Shown in pieces: positions 25,555 to 36,974 of a DNA stretch of 43,947 bases. The DNA lies in NCBI GenBank assembly GCA_963205035.1, contig CAUJII010000065.1:1-43947 (forward strand). Reading direction: 5' to 3'. Below the pieces are notes generated by a model. That model did no database searches, was not told where the DNA came from, and worked only from the letters and a program-made list of their open reading frames with translations. Within the stretch, counting starts at the first letter, position 1, and every line of letters begins with the position of its first letter. A program made the position numbers and the translations under genes. This DNA is from Spirochaetota bacterium (lineage in GTDB: Bacteria; Spirochaetota; Leptospiria; Turneriellales; Turneriellaceae).

Positions 25555-26028
25555 CTACCACGCGTAGTGCGAGAATGCGCGGTTGGCTTCTGCCATGCGC
25601 TTGACTTCTTCTTTCTTTTTGACTGCGCCGCCGTTATTGTTGACTGCATCCATAATTTCGTTCGCCAACTTATCCGAAAAAGTTTTTCCCGACCGGTCGC
25701 GCGCGGCGTTGACGAGCCAACGGATTGCGAGCGATTGTTTGCGTGCAGGATAAACTTCGATAGGAACTTGGTAAGTCACCCCACCCACACGGCGCGACTT
25801 GACTTCGACCTGCGGCTTCACGTTTTCCATCGCTTTCTCGAATTGCTCCATGCCGCCTACGCCCGTTTTCTCTTGCACTCTTTCGAGCGCACTGTAGAAA
25901 AGCTGGGCAGCTGTCGATTTCTTGCCGTCGAGCATCATTGCATTGATAAACTTGTGGACTAAAATACTCGAATGAACGCCATCGGGCTGAATATCGCGCT
26001 TGTGGCTTTTGGTTCTACGTCTTGCCAT
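25555..26028 (-). CDS. rpsG: 30S ribosomal protein S7
   Basis: The 157-residue primary 16S rRNA-binding protein organises the head of the 30S subunit. MARRRTKSHKRDIQPDGVHS is a slightly variant N terminus. The core FINAMMLDGKKSTAAQLFYS, ENVKPQVEVKSRRVGG and YQVPIEV is standard, ending FSHYAW. GAGG five bases before ATG 26028 supports the start. It follows rpsL by 39 bases. Confidence 0.97.
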   Translation of the reverse strand: MARRRTKSHKRDIQPDGVHSSILVHKFINAMMLDGKKSTAAQLFYSALERVQEKTGVGGMEQFEKAMENVKPQVEVKSRRVGGVTYQVPIEVYPARKQSLAIRWLVNAARDRSGKTFSDKLANEIMDAVNNNGGAVKKKEEVKRMAEANRAFSHYAW

Positions 26029-26067
26029 AAATCCTCTTTAATTTTCTTCTTTTATTTTTATTATGCC

Positions 26068-26442
26068 TTATGCTTTCGGCTTTTTTGCCCCATATTTGGA
26101 ACGCGCTCTGCGTCTCTTATCGACGCCTAATGTGTCGAGAGAACCGCGCACGATGTGATAACGCACGCCCGGAAGATCTTTTACCCGACCACCGCGCACA
26201 AGAACAACAGAGTGCTCTTGCAAATTATGCCCCTCGCCGGGGATGTATGCCGTCACTTCAATGCCGTTCACAAGCCGAACCCTGGCAACTTTACGGAGCG
26301 CGGAGTTTGGTTTTTTGGGTGTCGCAGTCATCACGCGAGTGCACACACCGCGTTTTTGTGGATTTGATTTGAGCGCCGGCGACTTTGTCTTATCCGTCAT
26401 TCTTTCCCGGCCAAACCGGATCAACTGGTTAATTGTTGGCAT
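26068..26442 (-). CDS. rpsL: 30S ribosomal protein S12
   Basis: The 124-residue decoding-centre protein has the usual N terminus [20 protein letters not shown]. The streptomycin-relevant loops are wild-type: [11 protein letters not shown] with Lys43, and [13 protein letters not shown] with the second lysine. This predicts no target-based streptomycin resistance. CTRV with Cys34 is normal. It lies 104 bases downstream of rpoC, with a strong hairpin in that gap. Confidence 0.97.
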   Translation of the reverse strand: MPTINQLIRFGRERMTDKTKSPALKSNPQKRGVCTRVMTATPKKPNSALRKVARVRLVNGIEVTAYIPGEGHNLQEHSVVLVRGGRVKDLPGVRYHIVRGSLDTLGVDKRRRARSKYGAKKPKA

Positions 26443-26509
26443 ACTTTTCCTTAAGGTGGCAAATTTTGTTTGGGAGACACTCCGTCAATTGCTCTCTGGT
26501 ATTCTTGAA

Positions 26510-26537
26510 GCCATCTCTCGCTCCCCCGAGAGATGGC
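26510..26537 (-). other. Intercistronic hairpin between rpoC and rpsL
   Basis: GCCATCTCTCG pairs perfectly over 11 bp with CGAGAGATGGC around a six-base loop. No T run follows on the minus strand, so it resembles an RNA-processing or 3'-end-stabilising stem more than a terminator. TTGACG lies downstream of it on the minus strand and might belong to a secondary promoter for rpsL. Confidence 0.6.
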
Positions 26538-26546
26538 AAGGCTCGT

Positions 26547-29500
26547 CTACTCTTCATCGCTGTCATCGCTCGGCTCTTCGTCTGTAGCGCGGCCAGCCGG
26601 TACGCTTTGCAACTCTTGAGTTTTTTCCTCTGGCCCGTTGTACATTTGATCGAGCTCTTCTTCGGTATAGAAGAGGTCACCCATAACGTTTTTATAAGCG
26701 CGTACGTCACGGTATTCTCGCATACCCGTGCCAGCCGGGATCAAGTGTCCGATGATAATATTCTCTTTAAGCCCTTCGAGTGGGTCGTCTTTCCCTTTGA
26801 TTGCCGCATCGGTCAAGACACGCGTTGTCTCTTGGAAAGATGCAGCAGAAAGGAAGCTCTCTGAGTTCAACGACGCTTTGGTAAGCCCCATCAAAATAGG
26901 CGTCGCTCGCGCTTCTGCACCGCCGTTCCGCTCTACTCGGATATTTTCGTTCTTGAAGAGAGTTCTATCGACTTGACTCATCGGAACAAACGAAGTATCG
27001 CCTGCGTCAGTCACTTCGATCTTACGCATCATTTGGCGAATAATAATCTCGATATGCTTATCGTTGATGTAAACGCCCTGCAAACGATAGACTTCTTGAA
27101 TCTCACGGATGAGATAGCGCTGCGCGATCTCTTCGCCCATAATCCGCAAAATATCGTGCGGATCCATAACTCCATCATCGAGCGGCTCGCCATGCGTTAC
27201 AACTTCGCCATCGTGCACCTGAATTTGTTTGTGCATCGGTATCGAAATCGAGACAGTCTTTTCTGCCGCCTCATCACCTGAAAGACCTTGTGGGATAATC
27301 CGCAAGACGCGCTTGTCGCGGACGATATCGCCGGTATCGCTCAAAACGCCGTCGATTTCAGCCAGATGGCATGGATCTTTCGGATGGCGCGCTTCAAAAA
27401 GCTCGTCGATGCGTGGAAGACCGCCAGTGATATCGCGCGTCTTCTCTGCTTTTGATTCAATCTTCGCAATAATATCGCCTTCTTGAACGCTGTGACCGTT
27501 TTCAATCGTCAAAATTGCACCCACGGGTAACGGAGTCTCTGTAATGAGCTTTCCTTTCTCGTAAATATGCGCTCTCGGAACGAGTTTTTCATTCTTGTAA
27601 GCGACAATTTTCTTGAGCTTACCGACAGTGTGGTCGCCGGTATCTTCGATGCGCAAGTTCTTGCCGTCTTCGACGTCGACGAGTTCGAGACGCCCGTTGT
27701 GTGTTGCTATAATGAGCGAGTTATAAGGGTCGTATTCGCAAAGAAGCTCACCCGCTTTGAGGATTGCCTCTTCTTTAACGTGCAGCACCGAACCTGCACC
27801 TAATTGGATTGCATATTCAGGCGCCAAGAGATAGATTTCATTCTTCTCGAGGAATACTTGTCCTGCGACCGGTGAATAAAGAATTGAATCGGCACCTTCT
27901 TTATTTTTCAGTTTGCCTAAGACTTCACCCTTGATGAGCTTGGCTCCCGCTTCGAGAGTAAAGCTCTCAAATTGATTCTTATTGTAACGCGCCAAGATTT
28001 GTGCAATCACAACCGAACCGCGCTTCGCCATAATACGTTGCTTTTGGCGATTCATTACGAGACGCCCTTGGATTTGCAATACAACCGCGTCATACGGAAC
28101 TTTGACGGTGCTTTCTGCCGATTTTGTGGTTGCCGTACCGCCGATATGGAATGTACGCATCGTGAGCTGAGTTCCCGGCTGGCCAATCGACTGTGCGGCA
28201 ATAATTCCGACCGCCTCGCCTTTCTCGACCTTCTGAAGAGTCGCTAAGTCGATGCCATAGCAGCACGCACAAACGCCTGTGACCGATTCGCACGTCAATA
28301 TCGAACGTACTACAATCGTCTCGTAACCCATGGTTTCGATTTGCGAAGCAATCTCTTCGGTGATGAGTGTGTTGCGTATATGCAAAATTTCGTCGGTATT
28401 AGGGTCTTTGATATCTTGCTGCAAGTAGCGGCCGACAATTTTTTGCCTAAGTGGAACAATAATTTTTTCGCCTTCTTTATCGGCGCTCATCTTAAAACCG
28501 TCTTTTGTGCCGCAGTCGTCCTCGCGGATAATCACATCTTGCGAAACGTCGACCAAGCGGCGTGTGAGATAACCCGCGTCGGCGGTCTTGAGTGCCGTAT
28601 CGGCCAAACCTTTACGCGCACCAGAAGTCGAGATATAGAATTCAAGAACTCCCAAGCCTTCTTTGAAGTTCGAGCGAATTGCCAACTCGATGATATCGCC
28701 GGAAGGTTTCGCCATCAAACCGCGCATGCCCGCAAGCTGACGGATTTGCGAACGAGAACCCCGCGCACCCGAAACCGCCATCGCGTAAATCGGATTAAAC
28801 CCTTTCTGGTCTTCGCTCAAGACAGCAAAAAGATCTTCGGTAATTTTTTCGTTGGTGTTCGTCCAAATGTCGATGACCTTCTTGTAACGCTCTTCGTTCG
28901 TAATGACGCCCTTGCGGTGCTCTGTTTCAACGCGCTCGACTTCCTTGTTCGCCTTTTCGATGAGCTTAGGCTTCGACTCGGGAATTTTTACGTCGTCGAT
29001 GGAGATGGTCGGCGCAAAACGCGTTGCGGATTGAAAGCCCAAACGCTTAATCGCGTCGAGAAATTTTACCGTTATCGCCGCACCACGCAGTTTATAAAGA
29101 TCCGCGATAATTTCGTTCACAGATTTATTTGTGAGCGCCTTATTAACAAAAGGATAATTTGGAGGCAACAACTGGTTGAAAATTAAGCGACCCGGTGTTG
29201 TTTCAAAAATCTTTTCATTCTGAACGAAGCGCACCTTCGCACGGTATTCGACAACGCCTCTATCGAGAGCGTAATGGAGTTCATCCATGTTGTCGTAAAT
29301 CAAACCCTCGCCTTTGGCTCCAGGCAAATCGGCAGTCAGGTAATAGAGCCCCAAGATCATGTCTTGCGTAGGACCCACAATCGGCTGACCGTTGGCCGGG
29401 TTGAGGAGGTTGTGCGCCGCAAGGATGAGAAGCCATGCTTCGAGTTGCGCACGTGGCGACAGCGGTACGTGGATCGCCATTTGGTCACCGTCAAAGTCCG

Positions 29501-30842
29501 CGTTAAAAGCATGGCATACCAGAGGATGGAGCTGGATGGCCTTGCCCTCGATCAGAACCGGCAAGAAAGCTTGGATACCCAAACGGTGGAGCGTCGGCGC
29601 GCGGTTCAAAAGAACCGGATGCTCGTGAATGACTTCCTCGAGGCCCTCGAAAACTTCGCGCTCCTCGTTTTCAATCATCCGTTTTGCAGACTTGATGTTT
29701 TGCGTGTACTCTTTGTCGACAAGCCACTTCATGATGAAGGGCTTAAAGAGCTCGAGAGCCATTTTCTTGGGCACACCGCATTGGTATATTTTGAGCTCCG
29801 GCCCCACGACGATGACGGTACGGCCGGAATAGTCGACGCGCTTACCCAAGAGGTTTTGGCGGAAACGGCCTTGCTTGCCCTTGAGCATGTCGGAAAGTGA
29901 TTTGAGCGGGCGGTTGCCTTTTCCTTTGATCGATTTTTTACGGCGGCTATTGTCGAAGAGCGCGTCGACCGCTTCTTGCAGCATACGCTTTTCGTTCGAG
30001 ACAATAATGTCGGGTGCTTTCAGTCCCAAAAGTCTCTTGAGCCGGTTGTTCCGGTTGATGACGCGGCGGTAAAGATCGTTCAGGTCGGAGGTCGCAAAAC
30101 GTCCCCCTTCGAGCTGCACCATCGGGCGGAGCTCCGGCGGTAGAACGGGGATGGTATCCAAAACCATCCACTCGGGACGGTTATTGGAATCGCGGAACGC
30201 TTCGAGAATTTCTAGACGCTTCAGGATGCGTTTATCGCTAATTTTTTTCTTCGTTTCAATTTTTGCCCGAATAAGACGGATTTCTTCTTCGATGTTAACC
30301 ATCGCGAGAAGTTCTTTAACCGCGTCTGCGCCAATCGAAGCGTAGAATTTATCGCCGTAAAGCTCCACCAAACGACCATGCTCTTCTTGCGTGATGAGTT
30401 GCTTGAACTCCAACCCTGATTCGGCGGGATCTAAAACCACGTAGCGCTCGAAGTAGAGAACACTTTTGATGTCGTTCGCCGACATATCGAGAACAAGAGC
30501 GATGCGGCTCGGCACCGTGCGGTAATACCAAATATGTGCAATAGGATACGACAACTCGATATGCCCCATGCGCTCGCGACGCACTTTGGAGTGCGTCACT
30601 TCGACGCCACACTTATCGCAGACAACCCCTTTATAGCGGATCGACTTGAACTTGCCGCAATAGCACTCCCAATCTTTTGTCGTTCCAAAAATTTTCTCGC
30701 AGAAGAGTCCCTCGCGCTCGGGCTTCAACGTGCGGTAGTTAATCGTCTCTGGCTTCTTGACTTCGCCATGCGACCATTCGCGTATCTTATCGGGAGACGC
30801 TAAACGGATACGGATTTTATTAAAATCATGAAATTCTCTCAT
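26547..30842 (-). CDS. rpoC: RNA polymerase beta' subunit
   Basis: The 1431-residue catalytic subunit is full length. The N-terminal zinc site is CYCG...CDKC (Cys60, 62, 75, 78). [20 protein letters not shown] carries the three catalytic aspartates that hold the active-site magnesium. The second zinc site lies in [15 protein letters not shown], and [20 protein letters not shown] is the bridge/trigger-helix region. The acidic C-terminal tail ([10 protein letters not shown]) is not part of the core. AAGGAG five bases before ATG 30842 supports the start. It is separated from rpoB by 22 bases. Confidence 0.98.
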   Translation of the reverse strand: MREFHDFNKIRIRLASPDKIREWSHGEVKKPETINYRTLKPEREGLFCEKIFGTTKDWECYCGKFKSIRYKGVVCDKCGVEVTHSKVRRERMGHIELSYPIAHIWYYRTVPSRIALVLDMSANDIKSVLYFERYVVLDPAESGLEFKQLITQEEHGRLVELYGDKFYASIGADAVKELLAMVNIEEEIRLIRAKIETKKKISDKRILKRLEILEAFRDSNNRPEWMVLDTIPVLPPELRPMVQLEGGRFATSDLNDLYRRVINRNNRLKRLLGLKAPDIIVSNEKRMLQEAVDALFDNSRRKKSIKGKGNRPLKSLSDMLKGKQGRFRQNLLGKRVDYSGRTVIVVGPELKIYQCGVPKKMALELFKPFIMKWLVDKEYTQNIKSAKRMIENEEREVFEGLEEVIHEHPVLLNRAPTLHRLGIQAFLPVLIEGKAIQLHPLVCHAFNADFDGDQMAIHVPLSPRAQLEAWLLILAAHNLLNPANGQPIVGPTQDMILGLYYLTADLPGAKGEGLIYDNMDELHYALDRGVVEYRAKVRFVQNEKIFETTPGRLIFNQLLPPNYPFVNKALTNKSVNEIIADLYKLRGAAITVKFLDAIKRLGFQSATRFAPTISIDDVKIPESKPKLIEKANKEVERVETEHRKGVITNEERYKKVIDIWTNTNEKITEDLFAVLSEDQKGFNPIYAMAVSGARGSRSQIRQLAGMRGLMAKPSGDIIELAIRSNFKEGLGVLEFYISTSGARKGLADTALKTADAGYLTRRLVDVSQDVIIREDDCGTKDGFKMSADKEGEKIIVPLRQKIVGRYLQQDIKDPNTDEILHIRNTLITEEIASQIETMGYETIVVRSILTCESVTGVCACCYGIDLATLQKVEKGEAVGIIAAQSIGQPGTQLTMRTFHIGGTATTKSAESTVKVPYDAVVLQIQGRLVMNRQKQRIMAKRGSVVIAQILARYNKNQFESFTLEAGAKLIKGEVLGKLKNKEGADSILYSPVAGQVFLEKNEIYLLAPEYAIQLGAGSVLHVKEEAILKAGELLCEYDPYNSLIIATHNGRLELVDVEDGKNLRIEDTGDHTVGKLKKIVAYKNEKLVPRAHIYEKGKLITETPLPVGAILTIENGHSVQEGDIIAKIESKAEKTRDITGGLPRIDELFEARHPKDPCHLAEIDGVLSDTGDIVRDKRVLRIIPQGLSGDEAAEKTVSISIPMHKQIQVHDGEVVTHGEPLDDGVMDPHDILRIMGEEIAQRYLIREIQEVYRLQGVYINDKHIEIIIRQMMRKIEVTDAGDTSFVPMSQVDRTLFKNENIRVERNGGAEARATPILMGLTKASLNSESFLSAASFQETTRVLTDAAIKGKDDPLEGLKENIIIGHLIPAGTGMREYRDVRAYKNVMGDLFYTEEELDQMYNGPEEKTQELQSVPAGRATDEEPSDDSDEE

Positions 30843-30864
30843 TTTTTCTCCTTAAAGCTCGCTC

Positions 30865-33800
30865 TCAATTATTTTCTACCGAGTCGACTTTGATGCGACG
30901 GCGGATGCGTGAAAACTCGTCTTCCATGTCGGCAATTTCAATCGGCCTATCTTCACGGTCGAGGATTGTGATATCCAACGCCAACGAACGGATCTCGCGA
31001 ATGAGGACGTTGAAGCTCTCTGGCACTCCGGGCTTAATAGCGTGAATGCCTTTGACAATCGATTCGTAGACGCGCGCACGACCTTGCATGTCGTCAGACT
31101 TGACTGTCAAAAGTTCTTGCAGCGTGTGCGCTGCGCCGTATGCCTCAAGCGCCCAGACTTCCATTTCTCCGAGGCGCTGGCCACCAAACTGAGCTTTACC
31201 ACCCAACGGTTGTTGGGTGACGAGCGAGTACGGGCCTGTCGAGCGTGCGTGCATTTTGTCCTCGACCATATGGTGGAGTTTTAACATGTAAATTGTACCG
31301 ACAAACGCAGGTTGCTCAAACGCCTCGCCGGTGCGTCCATCGCGCAAACGGATTTTTGAATCGGGGCTCACCTTGGCTTTCTGCGCATACTCTTGAATGT
31401 CTGGCCATTCTGCACCGTCGAATACCGGCGTTTCAAAATATATTCCTAACGCACGGCCGATGTACGCGAGCTGAGTTTCATAAATCTGGCCCAAGTTCAT
31501 CCGCGAAGGTACCCCTAACGGGTTCAACACAATGTCGATGGGAGTTCCATCGGGCAGCATCGGCATATCTGCTTCGTTCAGAATTGTCGAGACAACGCCC
31601 TTGTTACCATGGCGGCCTGCCATTTTATCTCCGACAGAGATCTTACGTTTTTGCGCCACGTAAACCTTGACTGCTTCAAAGATACCCGCAGGGAGCTCGT
31701 CGCCCGCTTCGCGCCTGAAGCGCACGATGTCGACGACAATGCCTGTGTGTCCGTTGGGGACGCGCAAAGATGAGTCGCGCACTTCTTTTGCTTTCTCGCC
31801 AAAGATCGAGTGCAAGAGTCTGTACTCCGGTGTAAGGTCTGTTTCTCCCTTAGGAGTAACCATTCCCACTAAGATGTCGCCGGCACGGACTTCCGCGCCC
31901 ACACGGATAATGCCTTCATCGTCTAAGTCGCGGAATGCGCGCTCGCTGATATTCGGAATGTCGCGTGTAATTGTTTCACGCCCGAGTTTTGTCTCGCGCG
32001 CTTGGATTTCAAATTCTTCGATATGGATACTTGTAAATGTATCTTCTTTCACAAGCTTCTCGGAAAGAATAATCGCGTCTTCAAAGTTATAGCCATCCCA
32101 TGGCATAAAAGCGACAGTGATATTTTTTCCCAGAGCTAAACGGCCATAGCGTGTCGCCAAACCGTCCGCCAAAATTGTTGCCTTGCGTGCAACGTTCTTG
32201 TTGGGTTGGTTTAGTCTGCCTTTGATAATTTCACCCGCAAGCAAATCCCCACGGTAAACAAACGCACCTTCGCTCACCATCGCTTTCATCGCGCCTTGGA
32301 ATGTTTGGAGCGGAAAGCGAAAAACTTTACCATTTTCTGTCTCAAGCAAAATTTCGTGCTTTGTAACCGATGTAATCTTGCCGTTTTCGGGTGCGTTGTG
32401 GCAACCGACAAGCGCTTGGTGGTTCAACGTCGTGCTTTGGTTCGTACGTTTGAATTTCACCAAACGGTATTTATCTTTCGTTCCGTCTTCGCGTTCGACT
32501 TCGATTGCGTCTGAATCGACTTTTGTCACGACTCCGTCGTGGTCGGCAACTATGCAGACACCCGAATCGTAAGCGATGGGGAGCTCCATGCCGGTACCGA
32601 CATAAGGCATATCGGGATTCATCAGCGGCACCGCTTGGCGTTGCATGTTGGAACCCATGAGAGCACGGTTCGCGTCGTCGTGCTCAAGAAAAGGAATGAG
32701 ACTTGTCGAAAGCGAAATCACCTGCGTCGGCGACACGTCCATGAGCTGAATTTCATCGGGAGACTTCAAAGGGAAGTCTCCCCTATAACGGCAGCTCACC
32801 AATTTGTCTTGGAATGCGCCGTTGTCGTCTAGGAGTGCGTTGGCTTGCGCAACAACGTAGTGGTCTTCTTCGTTTGCAGACAAAAACATCGACTTGCCAG
32901 TATCGCGGCCCTTTTCGACGACGCGGTACGGCGTTTCAACAAAGCCGTATGGGTTAAGTCGCGCATACGTTGCCATCGAAGTAATGAGACCGATGTTCGG
33001 ACCTTCGGGCGTCTCGATGGGGCAAAGTCTGCCGTAGTGCGTATAGTGCACGTCGCGCACTTCAAAGCCTGCACGCTCACGGGTAAGTCCCCCGGGCCCT
33101 AACGCGTTCAAGCGGCGTTTATGTGTAATTTCTGAGAGCGGATTCGTCTGGTCCATGAACTGAGAAAGTTGGCTTGCACCAAAAAATTCGTTCATCACCG
33201 CCGTGATGGGCTTAATCGAGACAAGAAGCTGCGGCGTCATCACATCGACGTCGTTCATGCTCATGCGCTCTTTGACGACGCGCTCCATGCGGCTAAACCC
33301 GGCCTTGAGTTGTGTCGTGAGCAACTCGCCCACCGTACGAACGCGGCGGTTACCCAAGTGGTCGATGTCGTCGTATTGATACCCCGGGACCTCATGGATG
33401 AGGTTGACCATATACTTGCACGTCTCAACAATATCGATGGGGCGCAGCGTTTGCGTTGTCACATCGTCACCAAATTCTTTTCCATTCAGGTGTTTGAAGC
33501 GTGCGTTAATTTTGTAACGGCCTACGCTTCCCATGTTATATGTCTTTGGGTCGAAAAACAAGCGGTGGAGTTCCGCATTTGCACGCTCTAAGTTTTTCAA
33601 GCGCTTCTCTTCGTCGCCGTGGTCTGCACTGTAATCGAGAGGCTTTTGCTGCTTGATGAATTCTACGAGTGCCTCTTCAGTCGAGTTGACGCCATCTTTG
33701 TCTAATGAATTGAAGACGACGCGGTGATCGACCGAGCCCTTGTTCACGATCAACTCGATCTTTTCGATCTTAGCATCCTTGAGCATGTCCAGGTTGTCTT

Positions 33801-34605
33801 CGTTCAAGGCATGCCCCGCCTCGACCAGAATTTCTCCGGTTTCGGGGTGCGCGATGTCGGTTAGAACGCGCCGATTCAAGAATTTTTGGAGTGTCTTATT
33901 TTGAACGCCTTTGACAGTCAACTCTTCCGAATCGTAGAATAGACGCAAAATCTGTTCGTCGGTGCCATACCCTAACGATTTAAGAAGCAGCGTAAAAGGA
34001 AATTTCTTGCGTCGATCGATGCGTGCGATGAGCACGCCTTTTGCGTCCATCTCAAATTCGAGCCACGAGCCTTTGTGGTCGGGGATAATACGCGAAGAAA
34101 AAATATTTTTTGCTTCATCGAAGAAAATAAAGATACCGGGTGACCGGTGCAACTGATTCACAATCACGCGCTCGGCACCGTTGATGATGAAAGTTCCGGT
34201 CGGTGTCATCATAGGGAGATCCCCCATGTAGACTTCTTGTTCTCTGACTTCGCCGGTTTCAATAGCGATAAGGCGAATCGTCGCCTTGAGCGCCGCTGCG
34301 TACGTGACGCCGTTGACTTTGCAGTCCCAAATATCGCGTTTCGGTTCGCCTAAAGTGTATTCGACAAATTCCAGAATCACGTCGCCGTTCGAGCTCTCGA
34401 TAGGAAAGCTATCTTCAAAAACAGATTGAAGTCCGAGGCGTTTACGTTTCGCCATGGGAGTATCCAACTGGAGAAACTCGTGGTAGGAAGTTGTCTGTAC
34501 TTCAATGAGAGGTGGGATATCTAACGATTTCCTAATTCTCCCAAAGTTGGTAATTTTGAACGACGATGTATCCTCGCCGACAATAACAGGCTGCGATGCT
34601 GGCAT
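30865..34605 (-). CDS. rpoB: RNA polymerase beta subunit
   Basis: The 1246-residue subunit is full length. The rifampicin region reads [20 protein letters not shown] followed by [10 protein letters not shown]. The residue equivalent to E. coli Ser531 is Asn (Asn500, AAC at 33106-33108), while the Asp516 and His526 equivalents are retained. Asn here is reported for Borrelia and linked to natural rifampicin resistance in spirochaetes. [10 protein letters not shown], the [10 protein letters not shown] motif and the C-terminal [20 protein letters not shown] are standard. AGAGGAG before ATG 34605 supports the start. Confidence 0.98.
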   Translation of the reverse strand: MPASQPVIVGEDTSSFKITNFGRIRKSLDIPPLIEVQTTSYHEFLQLDTPMAKRKRLGLQSVFEDSFPIESSNGDVILEFVEYTLGEPKRDIWDCKVNGVTYAAALKATIRLIAIETGEVREQEVYMGDLPMMTPTGTFIINGAERVIVNQLHRSPGIFIFFDEAKNIFSSRIIPDHKGSWLEFEMDAKGVLIARIDRRKKFPFTLLLKSLGYGTDEQILRLFYDSEELTVKGVQNKTLQKFLNRRVLTDIAHPETGEILVEAGHALNEDNLDMLKDAKIEKIELIVNKGSVDHRVVFNSLDKDGVNSTEEALVEFIKQQKPLDYSADHGDEEKRLKNLERANAELHRLFFDPKTYNMGSVGRYKINARFKHLNGKEFGDDVTTQTLRPIDIVETCKYMVNLIHEVPGYQYDDIDHLGNRRVRTVGELLTTQLKAGFSRMERVVKERMSMNDVDVMTPQLLVSIKPITAVMNEFFGASQLSQFMDQTNPLSEITHKRRLNALGPGGLTRERAGFEVRDVHYTHYGRLCPIETPEGPNIGLITSMATYARLNPYGFVETPYRVVEKGRDTGKSMFLSANEEDHYVVAQANALLDDNGAFQDKLVSCRYRGDFPLKSPDEIQLMDVSPTQVISLSTSLIPFLEHDDANRALMGSNMQRQAVPLMNPDMPYVGTGMELPIAYDSGVCIVADHDGVVTKVDSDAIEVEREDGTKDKYRLVKFKRTNQSTTLNHQALVGCHNAPENGKITSVTKHEILLETENGKVFRFPLQTFQGAMKAMVSEGAFVYRGDLLAGEIIKGRLNQPNKNVARKATILADGLATRYGRLALGKNITVAFMPWDGYNFEDAIILSEKLVKEDTFTSIHIEEFEIQARETKLGRETITRDIPNISERAFRDLDDEGIIRVGAEVRAGDILVGMVTPKGETDLTPEYRLLHSIFGEKAKEVRDSSLRVPNGHTGIVVDIVRFRREAGDELPAGIFEAVKVYVAQKRKISVGDKMAGRHGNKGVVSTILNEADMPMLPDGTPIDIVLNPLGVPSRMNLGQIYETQLAYIGRALGIYFETPVFDGAEWPDIQEYAQKAKVSPDSKIRLRDGRTGEAFEQPAFVGTIYMLKLHHMVEDKMHARSTGPYSLVTQQPLGGKAQFGGQRLGEMEVWALEAYGAAHTLQELLTVKSDDMQGRARVYESIVKGIHAIKPGVPESFNVLIREIRSLALDITILDREDRPIEIADMEDEFSRIRRRIKVDSVENN

Positions 34606-34746
34606 TTTACTCCTCTTGAACTCCGATTAGAACAGATAATGGCTCAAGGCCAGTCAAGATATTGAGTTTCAGAGAATTTGGCGTGCCTTCAAACAAGTTC
34701 ACACCCTTCGCAAGCATGGTCGCTTGAACGAATAACTACCCCGAGG

Positions 34747-34771
34747 CTTCTCAGCACACTGTGCCCAGAAG
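34747..34771 (-). other. Hairpin in the rplL-rpoB gap
   Basis: CTTCT (34747-34751) pairs with AGAAG (34767-34771), and GCAC (34754-34757) with GTGC (34761-34764), with two mismatches between. It sits in the 229-base gap where E. coli has an RNase III site and partial attenuator. No T run follows, so processing is more likely than termination. The rest of the gap shows no gene. Confidence 0.45.
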
Positions 34772-34834
34772 TCAATACTTGAACTATCCTTAAGCCAAAA
34801 TAAATAAACAAAGAACGAATCAACGGTTTGGGCA

Positions 34835-35212
34835 TTACTTGAGCGCGATCTTGCCGCCCAACGCCTCAATTTCTTTTTTGATTTTCTCTGCTTCTTCTTT
34901 CGATGCACCTTCTTTCAGAACGCCATTGCCGCCTTCAACAAGCTTCTTTGCGTCCATAAGAGGGAGGTTTGTGATTTCACGCACTTTCTTGATAGCGTCA
35001 ACTTTCTTGTCGCCTGAGAAACCTTCGAGAACAACGTTGAACTCTGTTTTCTCTTCGGCTGCTGCTGCGCCACCCGCTGCTGGAGCGCCCGCCACAGCAA
35101 CTGCAACCGGCGCGGCTGCTGAAATACCGAATTTCTCTTCCATTGCTTTTACAAGCTCTGCCGCTTGCACGATTGTGAGCGAGCCAATTTTGTCTAACAA
35201 TTCCTGTACCAT
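34835..35212 (-). CDS. rplL: 50S ribosomal protein L7/L12
   Basis: The 125-residue stalk protein has an N-terminal dimerisation domain ([20 protein letters not shown]). An Ala/Gly/Pro-rich hinge (about 33-53) follows, then the C-terminal factor-binding domain with [20 protein letters not shown] and [20 protein letters not shown]. Several copies bind L10 and recruit the GTPase factors EF-G, LepA and IF2. It is 54 bases downstream of rplJ. Confidence 0.97.
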   Translation of the reverse strand: MVQELLDKIGSLTIVQAAELVKAMEEKFGISAAAPVAVAVAGAPAAGGAAAAEEKTEFNVVLEGFSGDKKVDAIKKVREITNLPLMDAKKLVEGGNGVLKEGASKEEAEKIKKEIEALGGKIALK

Positions 35213-35266
35213 ACTAACTCCTTTACTTTCCCCTAAATAGACTCTTAAGTATCTCTACTAAGACAA

Positions 35267-35791
35267 TTATTTTCCATTCTTTTCTGCAACACTCTTGATG
35301 CCACGCGCGAGAGACGCCATGATATTCGAGAGTGTGCCTGCTATTTTCGTCGCTGGCGAGTTGAGCATCGCTGCCAACTGCGCCAGAACCTGCTCGCGGG
35401 ATGGAAGATCCGCGATGGTGATTACACCTTTTGCGTCATAGTATTGCGCTTCCATGACTGCAGCGGTTAATTTGAGTTTATCGTTTTCCTTGCTAAAATC
35501 GCGCAAGACTTTTGCGACTGCGGGCACGTCTTCGCCTGCGAATGCGATTGCGTTTGGCCCGACCAATGCAGAGTCAGGAAAATCTTTCGCTGCGTTCGCT
35601 TCTTTGAGCGCTAATCCAAAAACGTTATTTTTGACGACCTTGTATGAGCCGCCCGCATCGCGCAATTTTTTGCGGAGTTGGCCCATCTGCGCAACATCGA
35701 GCCCTTGGTATTGAGTGACGACAAAGTTAGGCGTCTTTTTCAATATCTGAGCGTATTCTTCTTTGAGATTCGTTTTAACTTGTGATGGCAT
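35267..35791 (-). CDS. rplJ: 50S ribosomal protein L10
   Basis: The 174-residue protein anchors the L7/L12 stalk to 23S rRNA. The N-terminal globular domain contains FVVTQYQGLDVAQMGQLRKK, then LRDAGGSYKVVKNN. The C-terminal helix that carries L12 dimers (ATKIAGTLSNIMASLARGIK) is present. In many bacteria L10-L12 represses its own leader. Here only 11 bases separate rplA and rplJ, so any such leader structure would have to lie inside rplA. Confidence 0.96.
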   Translation of the reverse strand: MPSQVKTNLKEEYAQILKKTPNFVVTQYQGLDVAQMGQLRKKLRDAGGSYKVVKNNVFGLALKEANAAKDFPDSALVGPNAIAFAGEDVPAVAKVLRDFSKENDKLKLTAAVMEAQYYDAKGVITIADLPSREQVLAQLAAMLNSPATKIAGTLSNIMASLARGIKSVAEKNGK

Positions 35792-35802
35792 AGTCGCTCC
35801 GC

Positions 35803-36486
35803 TTAACGCATTTCCTTGATGTTGACTTTGATGCCAGGAGTCATTGTTCCCGCGACATACATACCGACGACATAATCCCCTTTTGCATCCGAGGGTTTAT
35901 CTTTAAGGATGGCTTGAAAAACGGCTTCAGCATTTGTCTTAAGCTGCTCGGGGCTGAACGAGAGACGCCCCATCGGGACATGCACAACGCCCGTTTTGTC
36001 GGCGCGGTATTCAATGCGACCTGAAGTCAACTGTGCAATGATGCCCTTGATGTCGAGCGTCACTGTGCCCGACTTGGGTTTCGGCATAAGACCACGCTTG
36101 CCCAAGACCTGACCGAGCTTGCCAACATCTTTCATCATGTCGGGTGTTGCGACGACGAAATCAAAATCGACCCAGCCGCCTTGAATTTTTTGGATCAAAT
36201 CGTCGTCACCCACAAAGTCGGCACCCGCTGCCCGCGCTTCTTCGGCCTTTTCGCCTTTTGCAAAAACCAAAATCTTGACCTTCTTGCCTGTGCCGTGCGG
36301 GAGTTGGGCAATCCCACGGACGTTCTGCATGCTTTTGTAACGGATGTTAAAATGCCCTTCAAGAGTTGAGTCAAATTTTGTATACGACGCCTCTTTCAGG
36401 AGAGCCATCGCTTCAAGAAGTGAATACTCTTTTTCAGGATTGATCTTCTCCGCCGCGCGGCGGTAATTTTTACCATGCTTCGCCAT
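35803..36486 (-). CDS. rplA: 50S ribosomal protein L1
   Basis: The 227-residue L1-stalk protein begins MAKHGKNYRRAAEKINPEKE. It has VRGIAQLPHGTGKKVKILVF in domain I and DFVVATPDMMKDVGKLGQVL, then GKRGLMPKPKSGT, the family signature. I start at ATG 36486, with GGGG five bases upstream; the longer frame begins inside rplK and adds 15 unrelated residues. One base separates it from the rplK stop, implying translational coupling. L1 commonly represses the rplK-rplA mRNA. Confidence 0.97.
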   Translation of the reverse strand: MAKHGKNYRRAAEKINPEKEYSLLEAMALLKEASYTKFDSTLEGHFNIRYKSMQNVRGIAQLPHGTGKKVKILVFAKGEKAEEARAAGADFVGDDDLIQKIQGGWVDFDFVVATPDMMKDVGKLGQVLGKRGLMPKPKSGTVTLDIKGIIAQLTSGRIEYRADKTGVVHVPMGRLSFSPEQLKTNAEAVFQAILKDKPSDAKGDYVVGMYVAGTMTPGIKVNIKEMR

Positions 36487-36487
36487 A

Positions 36488-36916
36488 TTACCCCTGTACG
36501 GTGACTCCCATTGAACGAGCAGTGCCGGCAATAATCAGCTTCGCCGCCTCAATGTCGTTCGCGTTAAGGTCGGGCATTTTTTGCTTCGCAATCGCTTCAA
36601 GCTGCGCTTTGGTGAGAGCTCCGACTTTTTCTTTGTTCGGGACCTTAGAACCACTTTCAATCTTTGCTGCCTTTTTGATGAGATCGCTCGCGGGTGGAAC
36701 TTTTGTGATGAAAGTAAAAGAGCGGTCAGAAAAGACAGTGACAATCACCGGGATAATACTTCCGGTCTGCGCCTGTGTTTTTGCATTGAATTGCTTACAG
36801 AACTCCATCAGGTTTACACCTTGTGGACCGAGCGCAGTACCCACAGGCGGGGCGGGATTCGCCTTGCCGGCGGGAATTTGGAGCTTAACTTGTGCTATGA
36901 TTTTTTTTGCTGCCAT
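36488..36916 (-). CDS. rplK: 50S ribosomal protein L11
   Basis: The 142-residue protein binds the GTPase-associated region of 23S rRNA. It has the proline-rich [20 protein letters not shown] at the N terminus and [17 protein letters not shown] in the linker region. The C-terminal rRNA-binding domain carries [20 protein letters not shown] followed by MGVTVQG. AAGG six bases before ATG 36916 supports the start. Confidence 0.97.
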   Translation of the reverse strand: MAAKKIIAQVKLQIPAGKANPAPPVGTALGPQGVNLMEFCKQFNAKTQAQTGSIIPVIVTVFSDRSFTFITKVPPASDLIKKAAKIESGSKVPNKEKVGALTKAQLEAIAKQKMPDLNANDIEAAKLIIAGTARSMGVTVQG

Positions 36917-36974
36917 GGATAACCTTATCTAACCTTGCGAGCTGCCAATTTACATTTTCGCGACATAGCGCAAA

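Noticed and set aside
26068-26442. S12 as a source of streptomycin resistance
   Set aside because: Lys43 and the second loop lysine are both present, so the target looks wild-type.
28341-29186. 281-codon frame antisense to rpoC, and similar long frames opposite fusA (23747-24469) and rpoB
   Set aside because: They are shadows caused by codon bias of the highly conserved genes on the other strand, without start signals.
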